Shown: positions 1 through 14,489, numbered from the stretch's first letter. The stretch is DNA of 64,000 nt from Macropodus opercularis (GCA_030770545.1 CM061091.1:7000501-7064500), one strand, 5' to 3'. Translations and numbers: made by a program. The notes: generated by a model not told the origin, from the letters alone.

Positions 1-3000
1 ATAGTCTGCTGCTAATTGGTTCTTTAGTGCATATCAAAAGCGTAGCTGCTGTATGCGAGCGCTAATAACAGCTTCATTATGCACTGGTTCATTGCAGTGC
101 ACTTTTGTCGGCTCACAAACCACTGTTTGCCAACAAGGGTGGCCCTGAGGCAGCAGGAACGCTATGAATGAGCGATTAAAGCGCCGTGTTTATACTGAGG
201 TCGTACACCTGCCTGTGCACCGCCGCGGCCACTGCATGACGCACAAGAACAGGAAAGGACTGAGGAACTCGGCTGCAGCAGTGGCGGCATCTTCAGTGTT
301 GTTTTTGTGAGTTAACATACAGTAAGTAGGTCAATCACAGCTTTTTTTTTTTTTTTTACCAGTGTCAAAGTGATGGATTCAGACTCTGATTTATAAATGA
401 GCATTTTGCCTTTTCTCCACTGTCAAGTGAACTTCTGCTGCCAGATTTATGTCCATACATGCAAAGAGTACAATTTTAACTTTGACCTACAAAAAAAAAG
501 AACTGCAACGGTGCCAAAAGTAGTTAGCAGCTTCAGCGGACGTGTTCATGCAGACATTGGTAGAACTTTTATTTTAACACCCAGGATTATTAAGCTTCGT
601 GGTCAATGAATCCTCCGGTGAATCTTTGAACTGAGACTGTAGGATGCACGCTGGCTGAGTGGCGCTGCTGTAAACAGACCCTGGCCCAGGGTCAGTGAAA
701 TGTCTCCTAAATGAAATATTTGCAGTGGGGAGAAACAAAGGGACAATGACAAGTGATTGGTTTCAGTATGTATTTAGCCTTTGACATGTAATAGTTGCCT
801 TTCTGTTATGCTGAGAAGAAAAAAACATTCGCCTTCAGGGAGCACTGTGCTCTTATCAACACTACTTACTTAATTGACATTCACTGACTGATGAAGTAAC
901 ATTAATACTGTTCGCAGTGTGTTCTTACATTGACTTCTCGTGTCTGTAGCTGCAGCACAGTTGTGTGTGAGCCACAGATCACCTAAAGCCTAAGGGGACT
1001 TTATTTAAACCAAACCCAAGTTCTCTTTCTCTTTTGCTGCGGTTCACTCGTTGAGTTGGTCTCTGTGTGAATCATCCTTAATCTAAATAGATACTAAAGC
1101 TGTGAATGAGGCTGGATTATTTGCTTATTTGGCTTAATGGTGTGCGAGAAATGCAAGCAAAGCGCAGAAAACCAACCTGCATACCTGTAATATGAAAAAC
1201 TGTGTCACACTACAGGCAGAAGTCTACAACACGGGATCTCCTTCCTCTCTACCAATAAGGAGCCGACGTTCTCACGTGGTTTGAAATCAAAAAGTTGAGC
1301 TACAGTTGACTGGCAATCATAAGCTCCCACCCCTTAAAATCGATCGGACACTTGACTGGTTAGGAGTGTGAGATTTATTCAATAATCATATGTATTGCAC
1401 TGTATTATAATCATATTAACATACCCAACTGGAGAAACACTGCTGTTATGAGCCCGGTAGTGTTGACATGACCTCAGATTTTGACCGTAACCACACAGCA
1501 CCACATTATTTTCACACACCCAGTCTATTATTGCCAAGTAGTCACATGTCTGCTTGTGTGTCTGTGGTAAATGTAAACTGCCTGTGAACATTGAAAGCAT
1601 CTACTCACTGGGACACACTACAAACAGCCCCTATACACGGCACAATCAAGCAGAGATTGTTTTTGCTAAAAAAAAAATGTTTTATGATGTTTCTCATCAT
1701 AAACCAGCACAGCCTCAGCAACAGACCACAACAGATGTGTTTTAATATACATTCCTCTGGGAAGATGGTTCACAAAGACACATCCCCCATCAGACGCCAG
1801 ACCCTATGTATTCATATTTAAATATGCGCACTACATAAAAAATAAAGAGCAACATTCCAGCTTCAGCTTAGTGAAGGTCAGTGTTGTTTTTTTTCTCTAT
1901 GTGGGTATATATGTATATATGTATTAAAAATGTTTGCTTGCATGTGCCAAAAATGTGCAGTACATGTGATGCTGTGTGGTACAGCAGGGCAAATGTTAGA
2001 GGTTGGAGAAATGTGTGAGCGTGTGTGTGATGAAAATTGCACGGCTTGATGCTTGTCTCTGGTGTGTGGGAGGAAGTAAGCGGTCATGCTTGCCAGAGCA
2101 CCCTCAATCCATCTAACCTCTCACTGTCGGGCCTCCACCTTCAGCGCAACTCTGAACGCATGTTCCGCGTTTCGGGCGGAAGGACTTTGCAAAACCTCAT
2201 TTTTCGCATCCGCTCTACGCTTAAGAAAATTAGTAAAGGGCCCGGAGCCGGGGATGTGAGTCTGGGTGTTAACACTCCCACAGAACAGTTTGATCATTAA
2301 AATAAAACCACGCTATAAAACGGAGCGTAAACAGTCATTACCCTGAGCGATGATTGAGTCATAATTTTCACAGGGATTTAAAGAGATATTAGGTGGAAGT
2401 ATATTTAAACCCAGTCCATGGTTACAATGTAAACACAAATGTAAAAAGTTGCAGCCTCTCTGCTACACAGACACAAACAGTCACACACTTGCAGACCCAC
2501 ACACGCTACAAAGTGTTCGCCATCAAGCCCCAGCATGCCTTGATGTATACAGTAATTTAATAATGGTTGCTGCAGGCGGCAGCTTAGTTGAAAGGAAGAG
2601 CACTGATTTGCAAGTAAATTCCTCGTTCTGTAAGACGTGATGTGCTAGTGAGCATCGTGAGACACTCGTTAAACCTGAAACTTGAGCTTGTAGGTTAGAA
2701 CAAACACAGGTTGCTTTTTTGAGGGAGTCGCAGGCTGAGCTCAGCTTCTTTGATTACTTACACTACATTTCACGCAAGGACGTTAGTGATGTAACGGATT
2801 AGACGTCAAAGTGTAATCGATGATTATTATTATTTCTGTACATCCACTTTTCTTCTTTATCCAGAAATAACATCAATACATTTTGAATCAATGTGTTTCC
2901 TGTTACCCAAATCCCATAATTATGATTAGGTAGAAAAGGAAAATGATTTTTCCCTTTGCATTTGTGATTTTTACTCTGCATCCTTGGCATGGAAACGAGC

Positions 3001-3186
3001 AGTAGCCCTGAGATGATGTCACGTCTCGAGCCTTGAGTGTGTGTGTTATTTTGACTCCGCGCTGTGAACTCAAAGAAAAACAGCGATGGAGGGTTTCAGC
3101 TGAGCAACAGAGTGGCCACCCATTTGCTCCAATCAGGGCGGAAAATCGACAGACAAGAGACCCCTACTGTGCTGGACATCCACGAA

Positions 3187-3204
3187 ACACACACACACAC
3201 ACAC
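3187..3204. repeat. (AC)9 microsatellite
   Basis: Uninterrupted AC dinucleotide run read directly from the sequence. Confidence 0.95.
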
Positions 3205-3919
3205 TTGAACACTGATGATGACTGGCTTCCTGTGGCCTTGGCAGCGGTTGAAAGTGGTCGGTAGGATCAGACAAAGAGAGCGAGCGGCCTCTATTATAAC
3301 AGATGACTAGAAGAGCCGTGTCACCACTCTGGAGCTCCCAGCCACTTGGCTCCGTGGTGGGCGGGGCCTGTCAAAGGATGAGCTCATGTGCCTGGCAGTT
3401 GCACTTGTTGTCATTATTTACTTGTCCTGGTGTTTGGTTGCGCTGACATGCAGCTTCTTTGTGGACAGAAGGGCCGATCAGAAACGGTGAGGCCTGCGAA
3501 GCCTCTGATGAGTCTGCCACAGTCAGAAACTATTACTGTCAAGTTTGCCCCTGCGCTTTAGAAGTCAGGAGCATCTATTGTTCCCATCTCGGATGTAGGC
3601 TACGCTGTTCCCCCTAAAGCTAAAATATGCAACATAAGCTGGTGCTAGGATGAGACACTAAATAAACTGCCCTCCCTCTCCCTGCTCCCCTTTGGTCTTC
3701 TATGAACTCTCTGCCCCTTTATTAATAATTGTTACATTTAAATAAATAACACATTTTAAAAACGTGAAGTTCTGTGATTGCTTAAAAGAAATCAGTAAAA
3801 AAAAAATGTGCAGCCAGGTTCTGATTTCCCAGGAGGCCTCACCAACACCTTTCCACAATAAGCTGCTAAAACATACAATATAAAATGTTACATACTGCAT
3901 TTTTAAATAATGCAAAACA

Positions 3920-4030
3920 TCAGGAGTTCTCAATCCTGGTCCAGGGATAATTGGAACGTTGAGCAGGGCGGGGATCCCTGAGGAGCCCTGCAATACATCA
4001 AGTTGACTAAAGTGCAGTTTATCCTGGGCA
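3920..4030. repeat. Possible degenerate fish interspersed repeat
   Basis: The phrase around 3930-3950 (ttctcaatcctggtccaggg) resembles a motif (a 'best-described as well-diverged loose match' to 'caatcctggtcctggag') seen in many fish interspersed repeats. Ends and family cannot be defined by eye. Confidence 0.3.
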
Positions 4031-7000
4031 ACTACTGTATCTGTTGGTTTCTTTGAGGACATTTTTGCTAAATTGTTTGTGTCATGTGTATGACAGCGCA
4101 CAACAAATTTTATTAGTGAATAAAAGGAGCCGCTTTGTTGTGTGCCTTTGACAGCAGGGGTTTTTCCTGCACTAAACAACGTTCTTTGTTAAATTTTGAA
4201 GCTGCCGCAGATTTAATATGTCTTGACGCAGTTTGCTGTACGTTTGGAAACGAAGCAGCAAACGGATGCTAGTTTCCACAGCGAATCACTTCTGCTTGCT
4301 GTAGGGTTTTATAACTCTTTCCACGCGAGATACTATGAAGATAAATGTTAAACACGGAAGCCGAGCGGTGTTTATTTACCGTCTAGGCTGCACGTTTTAA
4401 TTTTGCAACCCGTGCCGTCATCCTGTGTTCTGAATCAACACGGAATCAGGGCACTTGATTACAGGAGTAAACTGTGGCTCACGCAACAATGCATTTAGTG
4501 TTGTTATGTGCTTTTAATAGTGATACCGCATCAAACTGCAGGCTGTTGATCACCGGTATCATGCCCAGCAAATTAGGGAGAATTGTGTCAGGAAGAGGAT
4601 ATGACGGACAAGCCTGTGCCAAATTAATGTGGGGATCACTGCATCACTGTGGCGACAAAGATTTAACTTCATCATGTGATAATATTTCCATTTGGAGCTT
4701 GTTACACTGTTGCAGATGGTCCTTACATTACTTTGACATCATTCCAGCTGCAGTTTCAGATTTATTGAGCTATGTTTAGATCAAAAGTAGAACACGTGGG
4801 ATATTTAAAACGACGCATACTGTTATCACATAGGGAGTTGAGGATCTGTGAGCTGTCTGAGCCTTATTTGTGGGAGCCTGTGACACGTGAGAGCAGACAA
4901 CAGTGGCTGTTGGCTACACCGTGGCTGGATTTACACTCTCCATATGCTGATAAAGAATATAAGATTACAATCTTTCCCCTCAAGCTGCTCGTGGTCAGAT
5001 TATGGTTTCCCAGATGTCTCTGGTCACAGTGATCCTATACTGCAGCAACAGCAATTACGTGCTTTTTGTCACGTTGATAGTTATATTAGCTTTATCAGTC
5101 ACCCCAATGAAAGATTATTAAGACGTCTGCTTTCTTTAGCTGACACGGCTGTGGTGTAAATGAATGAGCCTCAGTTCTCGGCCTCTTTGATACTGATATT
5201 AAATCATTTTCAGGCCAAGCCGCCAGAGACGCGAAACCTCCCACCATGTAGTAAACCGCTAAATCCTCCATGTTTGTCACTGTAACTCACTGAGCATCCT
5301 CGGAGTTCCCCTTAAATCTGGGTTAAAATGTCGGATTTTATGTTCACATGCTTTACATCGACAAGGGCGAACGGCAAAGTAATGACTGGATGAAAAAGGG
5401 TCGACGTGATGGTTTTTACACAGTACTTTGGGGTTCACGAGTGTTTAGGTGCTGGTGTTAAACTGGAGCTGAATCTTAATTGATATCTCATCTGTAAATG
5501 TGCTTTTACAGCTGCTTTGGCTCGGAGCATTATGGCGATTTACCGATGAGAAGAAAAGACACGTTTCACGTTTCATTCCTTTTCAGATCCCTACAAGAGA
5601 CACATACTGCTTAAACTGGCAACGCCTGGCATTTTGATATGCACTGAAAATCCACCTAGAGGGACCAGGTTTAAGTTGGGAAGCTTTTACGATTCTGCAA
5701 CATTGGATGGTTTCAATTTAGATAAACCTCCTGCCACCAGCCTCCCCGTCAACAATGAAGTCATCGACGCGGGTTTCTTCAAGACAGGAAGGTAATCATG
5801 AGGTAATTGTAAAGTCAGTAAATCTGTGTGCGCGCCTTTGAACGGCTGCTCCATGGGTGTGTGCTGTATGTGGGTCAAATCCACGTGTGACCATCATCCT
5901 TTATGTATCGGAGCATGCAGCTTCTGAAACATATATGAAACAAATCTCTGCTGCCTGGTGTTTTTGCAAAGTGATGGTTTCTTTGCATGAAGCGCTGACT
6001 CACCTCTCTGAGCAGTGGATGCGACCTATGAGACCTATGAGTCATTTTAATAAATGGCCTGATCAGCATCCAAAACAATAACCACTGACCGACACAATAA
6101 CAGCATGACAATACAAATGTATAATAAAAATAACTCCTACTGTAGGACCAAGATCCTCTCTAATTCTCTTTGAGATTCAAATTCTGCTCAATGCCTTCAT
6201 TAATATTTATTTATATAAACCATAATGCATCAATGATAAGGCCTCTCTCTACCAGTAGGAGGCAGTGATCTGTACGTGACTAGAACTGCAAATAATTCAA
6301 ACTGTGACTTGGAGAGCACTTGGCAGCCCTTAGGTTGCTGTTACGGTTTACAGCTAGCTCTAATCTAATCTTATGTATGACAAGAAATTATAAATGGCCG
6401 CGGGGTCTGTTTCTTTAATTCAACATGCTGAATCGGCTAATAAGTGGCCAACGCGCGACCAACTGGCACCAGCTGTGTGGAGACGCAGGACCACGTCATG
6501 TCGCGGCCCTCTTGTCGTTCAGAATACGTCAACTCCATGTGAGTGTGATTTCACTGGGTGACTTACTATGATTGAGATTTCAAGGGAGGTGTAAATATCA
6601 CATGTTTAATTTTAATCTACAAGAGCAGATGTCGGGTCTCATCCCAAACAATTTAGTCTTGCTTGCCACTCCATTGGCAAGCGGCAAGAATTCAAATAAA
6701 CAGAACCATCTGTGTGGAAGTGGAGCACCATCTTTCAACTTTTTCTTTTTTGCAAAACTCACTTTAAAATGATCTCCCTTAATTTTGTCCAGGATACTGG
6801 ACTCCAGTTCTCCATTCACTGCTTAATGTTCTGACTAGGACCATTTGTTGAGCAACACTAGTTGCTAGTATTAAATCTCGGTCAGCTGATGGTCATAGAG
6901 TAGAATAATGTGGCTGAAGTTGTGTGTTGAGGATGAACGGAACATTAACTGCAGCAAAAGCTTCTGAGAACCACATCATAGATGAAAAATCACTCTGAGG

Positions 7001-8013
7001 AGGGATTTTTCATACCTTTCAAACAGCAAAGTCAGCACACGTGGATCAGAGTGTAATGGAAACATAGCAGTCATCAAGCTGTTAGAAGGCCGACAGTTGG
7101 CGCTTTGCCTTCTTGCCACACAGGCTTTCGATTCAGGTTGGTAATTTGTGAACATCCTGCACAGACAAGCGCTGTACTGCTCCTCCTTGTCACCGCCAAG
7201 CTGGATCAGCTTGCTGTCCTACCACCAGAGCTCGAAGGAGAAGTGTCATTGCCAGCGTTCGTCACGTGTGTCACAGCGTTACACGGCGTTAAAGGACGCG
7301 TCTCTACCTCTGTAGGAGCAAAAGCAACCACAGTGATTGATGTTTTAATCTACTGTAGTTTTATTCCTATACTGAACGGTAAATGCAGCATTGCCGTGTC
7401 TCATGAGACAACAGTGCAAATCAATCAATTCTGCCCACGAAACAAAAGCAAGGCGGGTGGAGGAGAGGGTTTCTCTGAACCGGGGAGGGTCAGACGAATG
7501 ACACTTGTTGCCTGGCTTTGTCTTTTTCGATTTTTTGCTTGTTTCATTATGCTCACCCCAAGGCTACGTGAGATGGATGCAGACACGTGGGCGCAGTGAA
7601 TATTATTTTTCCTTAACCTGCCAGAAAGATTTTATTTACTTCTGTTTATTTTAGGAATGTAAAGAAAACTGTTCGTCCTTACTTTTTCTTCACTTTGCTT
7701 TGAAACTGACTTTAAGAAAACTTCCAGTGCTTTTCTAACTTCAAAAAACTTCCGCTTTTGGTAACTCAGCAGGCCTGAGACCACATAGTGAAAAGATTGG
7801 ATGGTGCAGCAATATCCTGCTTGTGTAGGTGGAGTAGGGTCAGGGACAATGAAGCTGGTGTGTGTTTGTGGGTGTGTGTATAATCCCATTTGAAATGATC
7901 TCACCTCCCTTCAGGTCACTTCATCACTGAGGCCCTCCATCCTTTGTGCTCTCCTCTCTCTCGCTGTATTTCCTTCTGTGTTTTTCTTTTCATTGAAAAG
8001 GAATATTGGCTTT

Positions 8014-8031
8014 CACACACACACACACACA
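8014..8031. repeat. CA microsatellite with CA-rich shoulder
   Basis: Perfect CA run followed to about 8068 by an interrupted CA-rich stretch. Confidence 0.9.
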
Positions 8032-8949
8032 TACGCCCACACATACCAACACACACTCAAACAGCACATAAGAAGAGAGCAGAGTCAACATCGCTGGCAA
8101 TAATCCAGTGCTGTCCCCTTGAAGGACAGGGTGTCAGGGGTTCGTCTTTGCCCATTGTCCAGTCAGAGAAGCCGGAGACAGGGGAGGGGTTCCAGCTCCT
8201 GCACTCAGACAATGGGGCCCTTGGAAGGGGCCAGGACTAACGATGTACAACAAGAGCCCTGCTTCAGATAGAAAAGGGTCAGGGAGGTCATTTGACAGCA
8301 GACGTCAACTTGACGGATTTCTTGCTTTTAGCTGTCAAAAAAATGACCACTTTTGTAACATCTGATCTGAAATTGTCTCAGAAGAAAAAGGTCCTCAAAG
8401 GATTAAAAAATGTTCTGGACAAGGCGTCATCAGCCTCTTACAGTCTCTCAAGATACCATTGTGTTGATCTTGATTTCCCTGAACGTTTTCCCCTAATACA
8501 TCACTTTAGGTTAGGACTTTAGGACAGTCTTGCCAAGGAGACGCCAAATAACACGAAATAAACGACCTCCCTGTGGTTCAGAGTTCTCTTATGCTCTCTG
8601 CTACCCTCCTACGTTGTGGTGGGTTTAACAAACAAGGAATTCATATTTATAAATACATCAAAAGATATTCCTTCCACCCTCGGCCTGTTAGCAAAAGCCA
8701 CAAATTGTGATCCATGAACAGAAGTCAGAGGATGATTATCCCTAGAAAGACAAGTTCTAAATAAAGCAGGCCAGCTCCCCTCCCACCCGTCCTACCCTGG
8801 TGAACCTGCTGCTCCTGTCCGCTCGGTGTATTTTTACAAGAGATGTTTATCCTGAAAATGCGCGTTGAGCTGTAATTTTGGGTCGTCCATCCGTCTCTGT
8901 GTCTGTCTGTAGCTCTCTGGGGGAGGAAAGAGGTTGCGGCTGCTGACCG

Positions 8950-9058
8950 CTAGCACAGAGTGTGGCAGAGCTGCTCGTTCAGCTTCTCCACTGACTGACG
9001 CAGCAACGCCCGGGCGGTGTGCATCACCTCTGACGCGCTGGAACACAAATTCTGTTCG
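8950..9058 (-). CDS. Possible terminal coding exon, unknown gene
   Basis: Reading the minus strand, a frame ending at a TAG (8952-8950) encodes roughly 29-36 residues with an amphipathic, helical look (..VMHTARALLRQSVEKLNEQ..). Two candidate acceptors lie in the same phase: CAG before 9037 and CAG before 9058. Third codon positions are strongly G/C (about 23 of 28), unlike the surrounding AT-rich DNA, which is typical of fish coding exons. I do not recognise the protein, see no upstream exon that clearly joins it and find no AATAAA just downstream on that strand. It could equally be chance or a conserved noncoding element. Confidence 0.22.
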
Positions 9059-12000
9059 CTGCCCGCCGAAATGAGGACAACTGCACGTTAACAGTTACAG
9101 AAGAACATTTAAATGTACTATCTGAACAATATTCTTCATTTAGTTTCATGTTTCATCTTTATGTGTAAAATGAAAAGTGATATAGAAATAAAAATTGACT
9201 AAAATTGATGGAATCGAGTTTCTCCACTGCTGAATGTGACTAATTTGGATGCTTGTCTGTCCTTGCAAAGACTTGTCAGGATCCTGATTAATTATAGACA
9301 TTCACATACACACAACCGTGTGTGACCTTTACATATACTGCAGAACTGAGTCGGTTCATATTTTTACACACTGCACATGTGTAAAAACAGATTTCATAAA
9401 TTCTCCAGACACTGTGTTGGGAACCGAGGACACATGCCGAGTTATTTTTTTTTGACTTGTTTGTTTGATCTGAAAACTATGTGCAGAACTCTCATCAGAC
9501 ATATCTATGTATTAGATCTTAAACCAATGTTGGTCAATGCTTATTTAATCCCAGAGTTCAGATCAGGTGTATCACAGTACTCAGTGAGTAGTGTAGAAAA
9601 AAAGGCAACTAGGCCATTTAACACAGCCATGAGAGCACAGCTACGAACCTGAGCCCTGTCACGTCCTCCCAGGAAGTGAGTGGGCCTGACAGGTTGAGTT
9701 AACAGTGTATGGGGGTAAGGGCCGACAATGGGAAATCCCACTATGTAAGGCCAAGCCAGTGGTCCTGCACTGATGACAAGCCAACAGAGCTTGGGCCATG
9801 TTGACGGAGATGGGTTTGGTGAGGATATGTCAGGGAGTGGGAGGGCAAACAAGAGGGACTTTGGCAGGCAGTGCATCCCAGATGGAGAGAAATGAGTGCT
9901 GCCAGTTGTCACGTTGTGTTTGGAGCACGGTGGAAAACACGGTACCACAACTCTGGGGCTGCTGGCCGGGCCTCATTATGCCATCAGCTCTGAAGTGACT
10001 CACTGAAGCAGACTCTCAGTCTCATCTTCATCTCCCTCTTTGTTTCATGGCACATTCAGGCTCTTTATTCTTAGTCAGACTCATATTAGCCTGCATGCTC
10101 AATAAAATTGTTTCTCGGTACTTTACTTTCACAGAAGTTTTACATATCTTGTCATTTTCACAATTTTTGTTTTTTTAACTATTTCGATCTACTTCAAAAA
10201 CATGTAAAACACACACTGAAGGAATGTGTTTCTTTTTTGTTCCCGCAGTTACACTCCTGCACAGAACGGGTTCAACCTGACGACTCCACCTCGACAAACA
10301 CTGGAAAACATTCTGCTAAGGTGAAGCAATGATCATTACGCTAGGATTACAACTAGCCATTTCGTATTGTCTCTAATGCTGTAATAGATCCCAAAATTGT
10401 CATCTAACAGCTTGTGAGATGCCTGAAAAGAAGGCGAAAGATTATAAGATGTATCGCCGGATATGATGAGATTGAGAAATCTCTAACTGCAGCTGTTGGA
10501 AATCACATATTATTATAATAACAAATACCTATGTCCCTGGGCTGAACTGAAACATCTTTAGGACAGAGCTAGTGTACAATGTTTTACAACGGTCTCACAC
10601 ATAAATATGTCTCTGCACACGTATGGTTTGTTTCTGCTTATTTGTACTTTTAAGAGCACAGGTTAAAAGGTTCCTGACTCTGAGGTATAGATATCTTCAG
10701 CTTTATAATTCAAAGATCAGAGTTCCCCCTAAAGGTCTCACTTGGGGTTATTACTATTCCCTTATAAACACCCATGTGTCTGCAGAGCTTTCTAGAGTTA
10801 CTGTGCAGATGACATCGATTTGGCTCCTCGTACTATCTTGCTGACTTATAAATGATGTCCACCACCTCTGTCTTCCCCTGGTCTTGCTTATCTTCCACTC
10901 CTCTCCTTTTTACTGATGTCCCCGTTGACTTATTGCATGCCAGTTTAAACAGCAGTACCTCGCATTTCAGTTTAGAAAAAATAAATACGAGGGGTCTTCA
11001 TCGCACAATGTCTCTGACCCACAGAACTGTCGTCTTTTTAACAAAGAGGACGCAAAAAAGACTTGAAAACAAACTGCTAAAACACTTAACAAAGGCAAAC
11101 AATGTCCAACATCTGGACAATATTCACTGACATATTATAGTAACCCTGGCTTCTCCTAACTCATAAATAAAGAAACTCAGATCTCTTTAACAAACTGTGT
11201 TTTGTCGTTGCTCTCCAATACTTGCGAGTAGCTTTTGAAGGTTTGGTGAAAGTGAACATGTGGTTGCAACATGTCATTTTTAAGGAAATCCCGAGCAGAG
11301 CTTGATGTTAATCCTCTTGTCAGACAATCTGCCATAATAACAAGGCATTTATGTCCTAGTTGATGTATCTATACTAGTTTTGCTCATAGTGACCTGTAAC
11401 TGTATTATACCAACATCCTCCTGGGGATACGTCAGTTTATCACACGTCATCCAGATGAGTGACAAGTGCTGGAGCGAAAACTTTCCCCACTGACAGGCTA
11501 ATGACACACTTTCCTGACTCACGGCAAGGTGTTTTATTTCATTTAATCTCAGACTGAGCCAGTTTCTATGTGCCCAATGTTTACATCCCACAAAGAGTGG
11601 GAGTGAGTGAGGATTACACCATGCTGTACTGCAACCCGGAGGCTTCTGCTGTCAGCTGTACCTGCTGCCTATCCCCATTAATAGGAGACAAAAAAAATGA
11701 GATCACTCTGCTCCTGAGGTCCTGAAAAGGCCTAGATATGAATAGAATAGTGCTGACTAGGAGACTTTAGCAAACATTAGCTCTTTTTATCATCTGTCAC
11801 TTGATGCGTGTGACTTTTTGTCTGTGTGAAGCCATTAAGCAGGTACTTGAGGCTGCCAGTGCACAAAACAAACACCCTCTGTTATTCTTTACCAGCATTT
11901 CCCGGGGGAAATAGAATGAGGTAATGCCGGTCCTCTTACAGGATGCAATATGTGCAGTAGATCCGGTAAATGGTGTCCTTATTTCTTACTAATATGATCA

Positions 12001-12198
12001 CAGAAATGCACGTTTGGAAGTTGCACCTTAATATGACATTAAATAAACAGACTAGGACTCTCCCTAGTGCTTCAGCAGCTGCTGGTTCTTCCACCAAGTC
12101 TGACTCCTGTTATCTCCAGCTCAGGCTTGCCCTCTTTCTTTCGCATTAAGATATCAAAAGATTACCCCTATAGTCAGCCTTGTAAATATTTTGCTCCA

Positions 12199-12421
12199 TT
12201 AAGGGTTTATTGAGAGCTTCCTATTTTCAGTGGCGAGCGGATGATGGGAGGAGTTGACAGCTGCTTGGATTTTCTTCCACTGGTCTCGTTTATACCTCTC
12301 GGCCTCACCATCATCCTTCGCATCACTGACAGAATACTTGGTCAAACACACCACTGAGTCATCTCTTGACAGAGCTTGTCCGTCTGATCTCTTGGAGTCA
12401 AAAGCAAACATGAATTCGTAC
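12199..12421 (-). CDS. Possible terminal coding exon, unknown gene
   Basis: A good splice acceptor on the minus strand (CTCTGCTTCTCAG before 12421) is followed by an open frame of about 73 codons to a TAA at 12201-12199. The peptide is rich in charged residues and not low-complexity (..YEFMFAFDSKRSDGQ.. early, ..RDQWKKIQAAVNSS.. late). I do not recognise it. An AATAAA on the same strand overlaps the final codons, so this could instead be a noncoding 3' exon. No preceding exon was identified with confidence. It would lie head-to-head with the gene starting at 21183. Confidence 0.27.
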
Positions 12422-13891
12422 CTGAGAAGCAGAGCTCCATTGTATGTACAGTAGCATTCATCAAAAACAGTCAGTATTTATATCAAATAAAACACACATT
12501 TCTTTCAGTGAGCTTTTTAGAAGATGTTTGTTTGAAGGAAGTCACACAGTCAGTGGTTTTGTGGCTGTGCAAGAAGATCTAAGCAGCAGTTGTGCCATTA
12601 ATGCAACACTATGTTGTAGTGTGTTGAGACAAAAAGAGGCAGAGAAACTCACAACGGCCCCATGTGCTTCAAACAGTTGATTTCTTATGTCTTGTAGGGC
12701 ATCATATCATTTCTATCTGAGTGCAACATACTGTGTTCTCATTGGTTTTACTATGTACGTTTCATTTACTATATTATGTATGTTGTAATACAGCAGATTA
12801 AAATTGTGTCCTGCAGTCGGCACTATGGCTCTTCAGTAATGTACATTTGCAGTATAATAAAATATACAAATCAACTCATAAAACCGTCAGACCTACACCA
12901 CACATAGAGAAAATACAGTAAAATAACACACACGCTGTACACAGCACAATCAGAGTTATTTACGCTGCACTCACATTTAATTCACATCTAGGTTTTTAAG
13001 ATGCCCTTCATGGCATAGTTAAACTAATAAGTTGAATACAATACTTCGCAGCAGCCGAGCTGGGCACTGAGGGGAAGACTACAAACACAAACTGTCTGTT
13101 AGAGTCATGGCATGAAACAAGTATCAGCTTTTGAACTTTACCGGGTAGTTTGTGGGTTTTTGTGTACAAATAAAACAAAACTTTATGTTTAAACATTGCT
13201 CTATAGTGCTCCTAAAAGTCAAAAAGTCAAAAGAGCACATTTAAAATTGAGTAAAGCAGCAACAATCCAACAATCATATCTTTGCTTACGTGTTCTTTAT
13301 TATACCTATACTTCATTTAACTTCATTTATTTAACCTCCTTAAGAAACTCCATTAAAGCCACATGTTAGACAGTATCGAAAACTGAGCAAAGATACATAA
13401 TCTTTTAGGAGTCTTACAGGAGCGAAGGTGTGTGGTCCAGGGTTTGTTTGGGTTCTTAAAAGGCCCTCGGAAAGTTATAGGTCATTTAAATCATGTAGAG
13501 AAACCAATTGTATTTTACAATGACTTACAGTAAACAAACATGACTTAAAACCTTGTATTTTATTTGTTACTTTTGTAAAATTTTAGGACGGCTTTTTTTT
13601 TTTTGCTGTGGGTAATTCCTCAATAGTTTTTCTTGTAATAAAGTCCAAACATCAAACCACATTATCACATCTACTGTAAAAGCAAAAACGTTCCTTTTAC
13701 TGCAAATGAAACAACTCTCTGGTCTTTGCAGTGGTTGAGTTGCTGGAGGCTGATTTTCTGCACTGCTGCCTCATCATAACACTTCTACAAGCAGGAACCC
13801 CTTTGAAACAGATCAAGGAGAATTTTTGCAAAAACATACGTAACATCAGCTCTGCAGAAAAAAAAAAAGCAATGGACAGTGTAGTATGCAT

Positions 13892-13910
13892 TGTGTGTGT
13901 GTGTGTGTGT
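13892..13910. repeat. (TG)n microsatellite
   Basis: Short uninterrupted TG run, directly visible. Confidence 0.9.
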
Positions 13911-14489
13911 ATGTGTGAAGTCTAACACAGTGAGACCCAAGGGCAGCACCAGACCGTATATAATGGGAATTAAACAGCGTATTAAAACATCGCCCAGTCA
14001 TCTCTCTGCCCAGTCCCGTCACAACAGTTGGAAACTTCCTAGGTTTGGCCACTGGACAGAACCAAGCAGTAGATCTCACCCAGTGGTGGATGAGTGTAAA
14101 CTTCAAGCAGTGCAGCTGTCAAAAAGTTAAGTGCATACAGTACCTCATAGTGTGTCTTATATGGGTCCCTTTTGTAGTTTCTGTAGGCATCAAATGAACT
14201 TAGATTTAGTGCAGTTACAACTGCAGTAATGGTCTGTGTGGTAATGGCCATATGAGACTTGGTCTTCAGTCCAAGAAAACCTTTGACGTTTCCATGGAAA
14301 TGATCATAACCACCCCCAACTTTGACACTTATATTCATCAGGGACTGTATTTTGTAAGCACACTTCCATGCATCCCATTTTAACATAAACACTTGTTGTT
14401 ATGGTAAAATGTTTCTGTTGTGTTCTGAGTTAAGAGAGCAAATAATTGAGACCTTATCTGTAAACGTTTTTGACTTAATTTAAACTGTA

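Noticed and set aside
3700..4179. 159-codon minus-strand ORF
   Set aside because: Overlaps a probable interspersed repeat and has no protein-like pattern.
7105..7599. 164-codon plus-strand ORF in the upstream flank
   Set aside because: No recognisable motifs, no convincing splice sites and no family resemblance. Compatible with a chance open frame.
9541..9948. 135-codon minus-strand ORF
   Set aside because: No motif and no exon context. Possibly part of an old repeat, but not recognisable.
14039..14392. 117-codon minus-strand ORF with exon-like donor GGTGAGA
   Set aside because: Parts look protein-like, but no good acceptor is present, the frame is AT-rich and no neighbouring exon joins it. 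Too weak to list as a gene.
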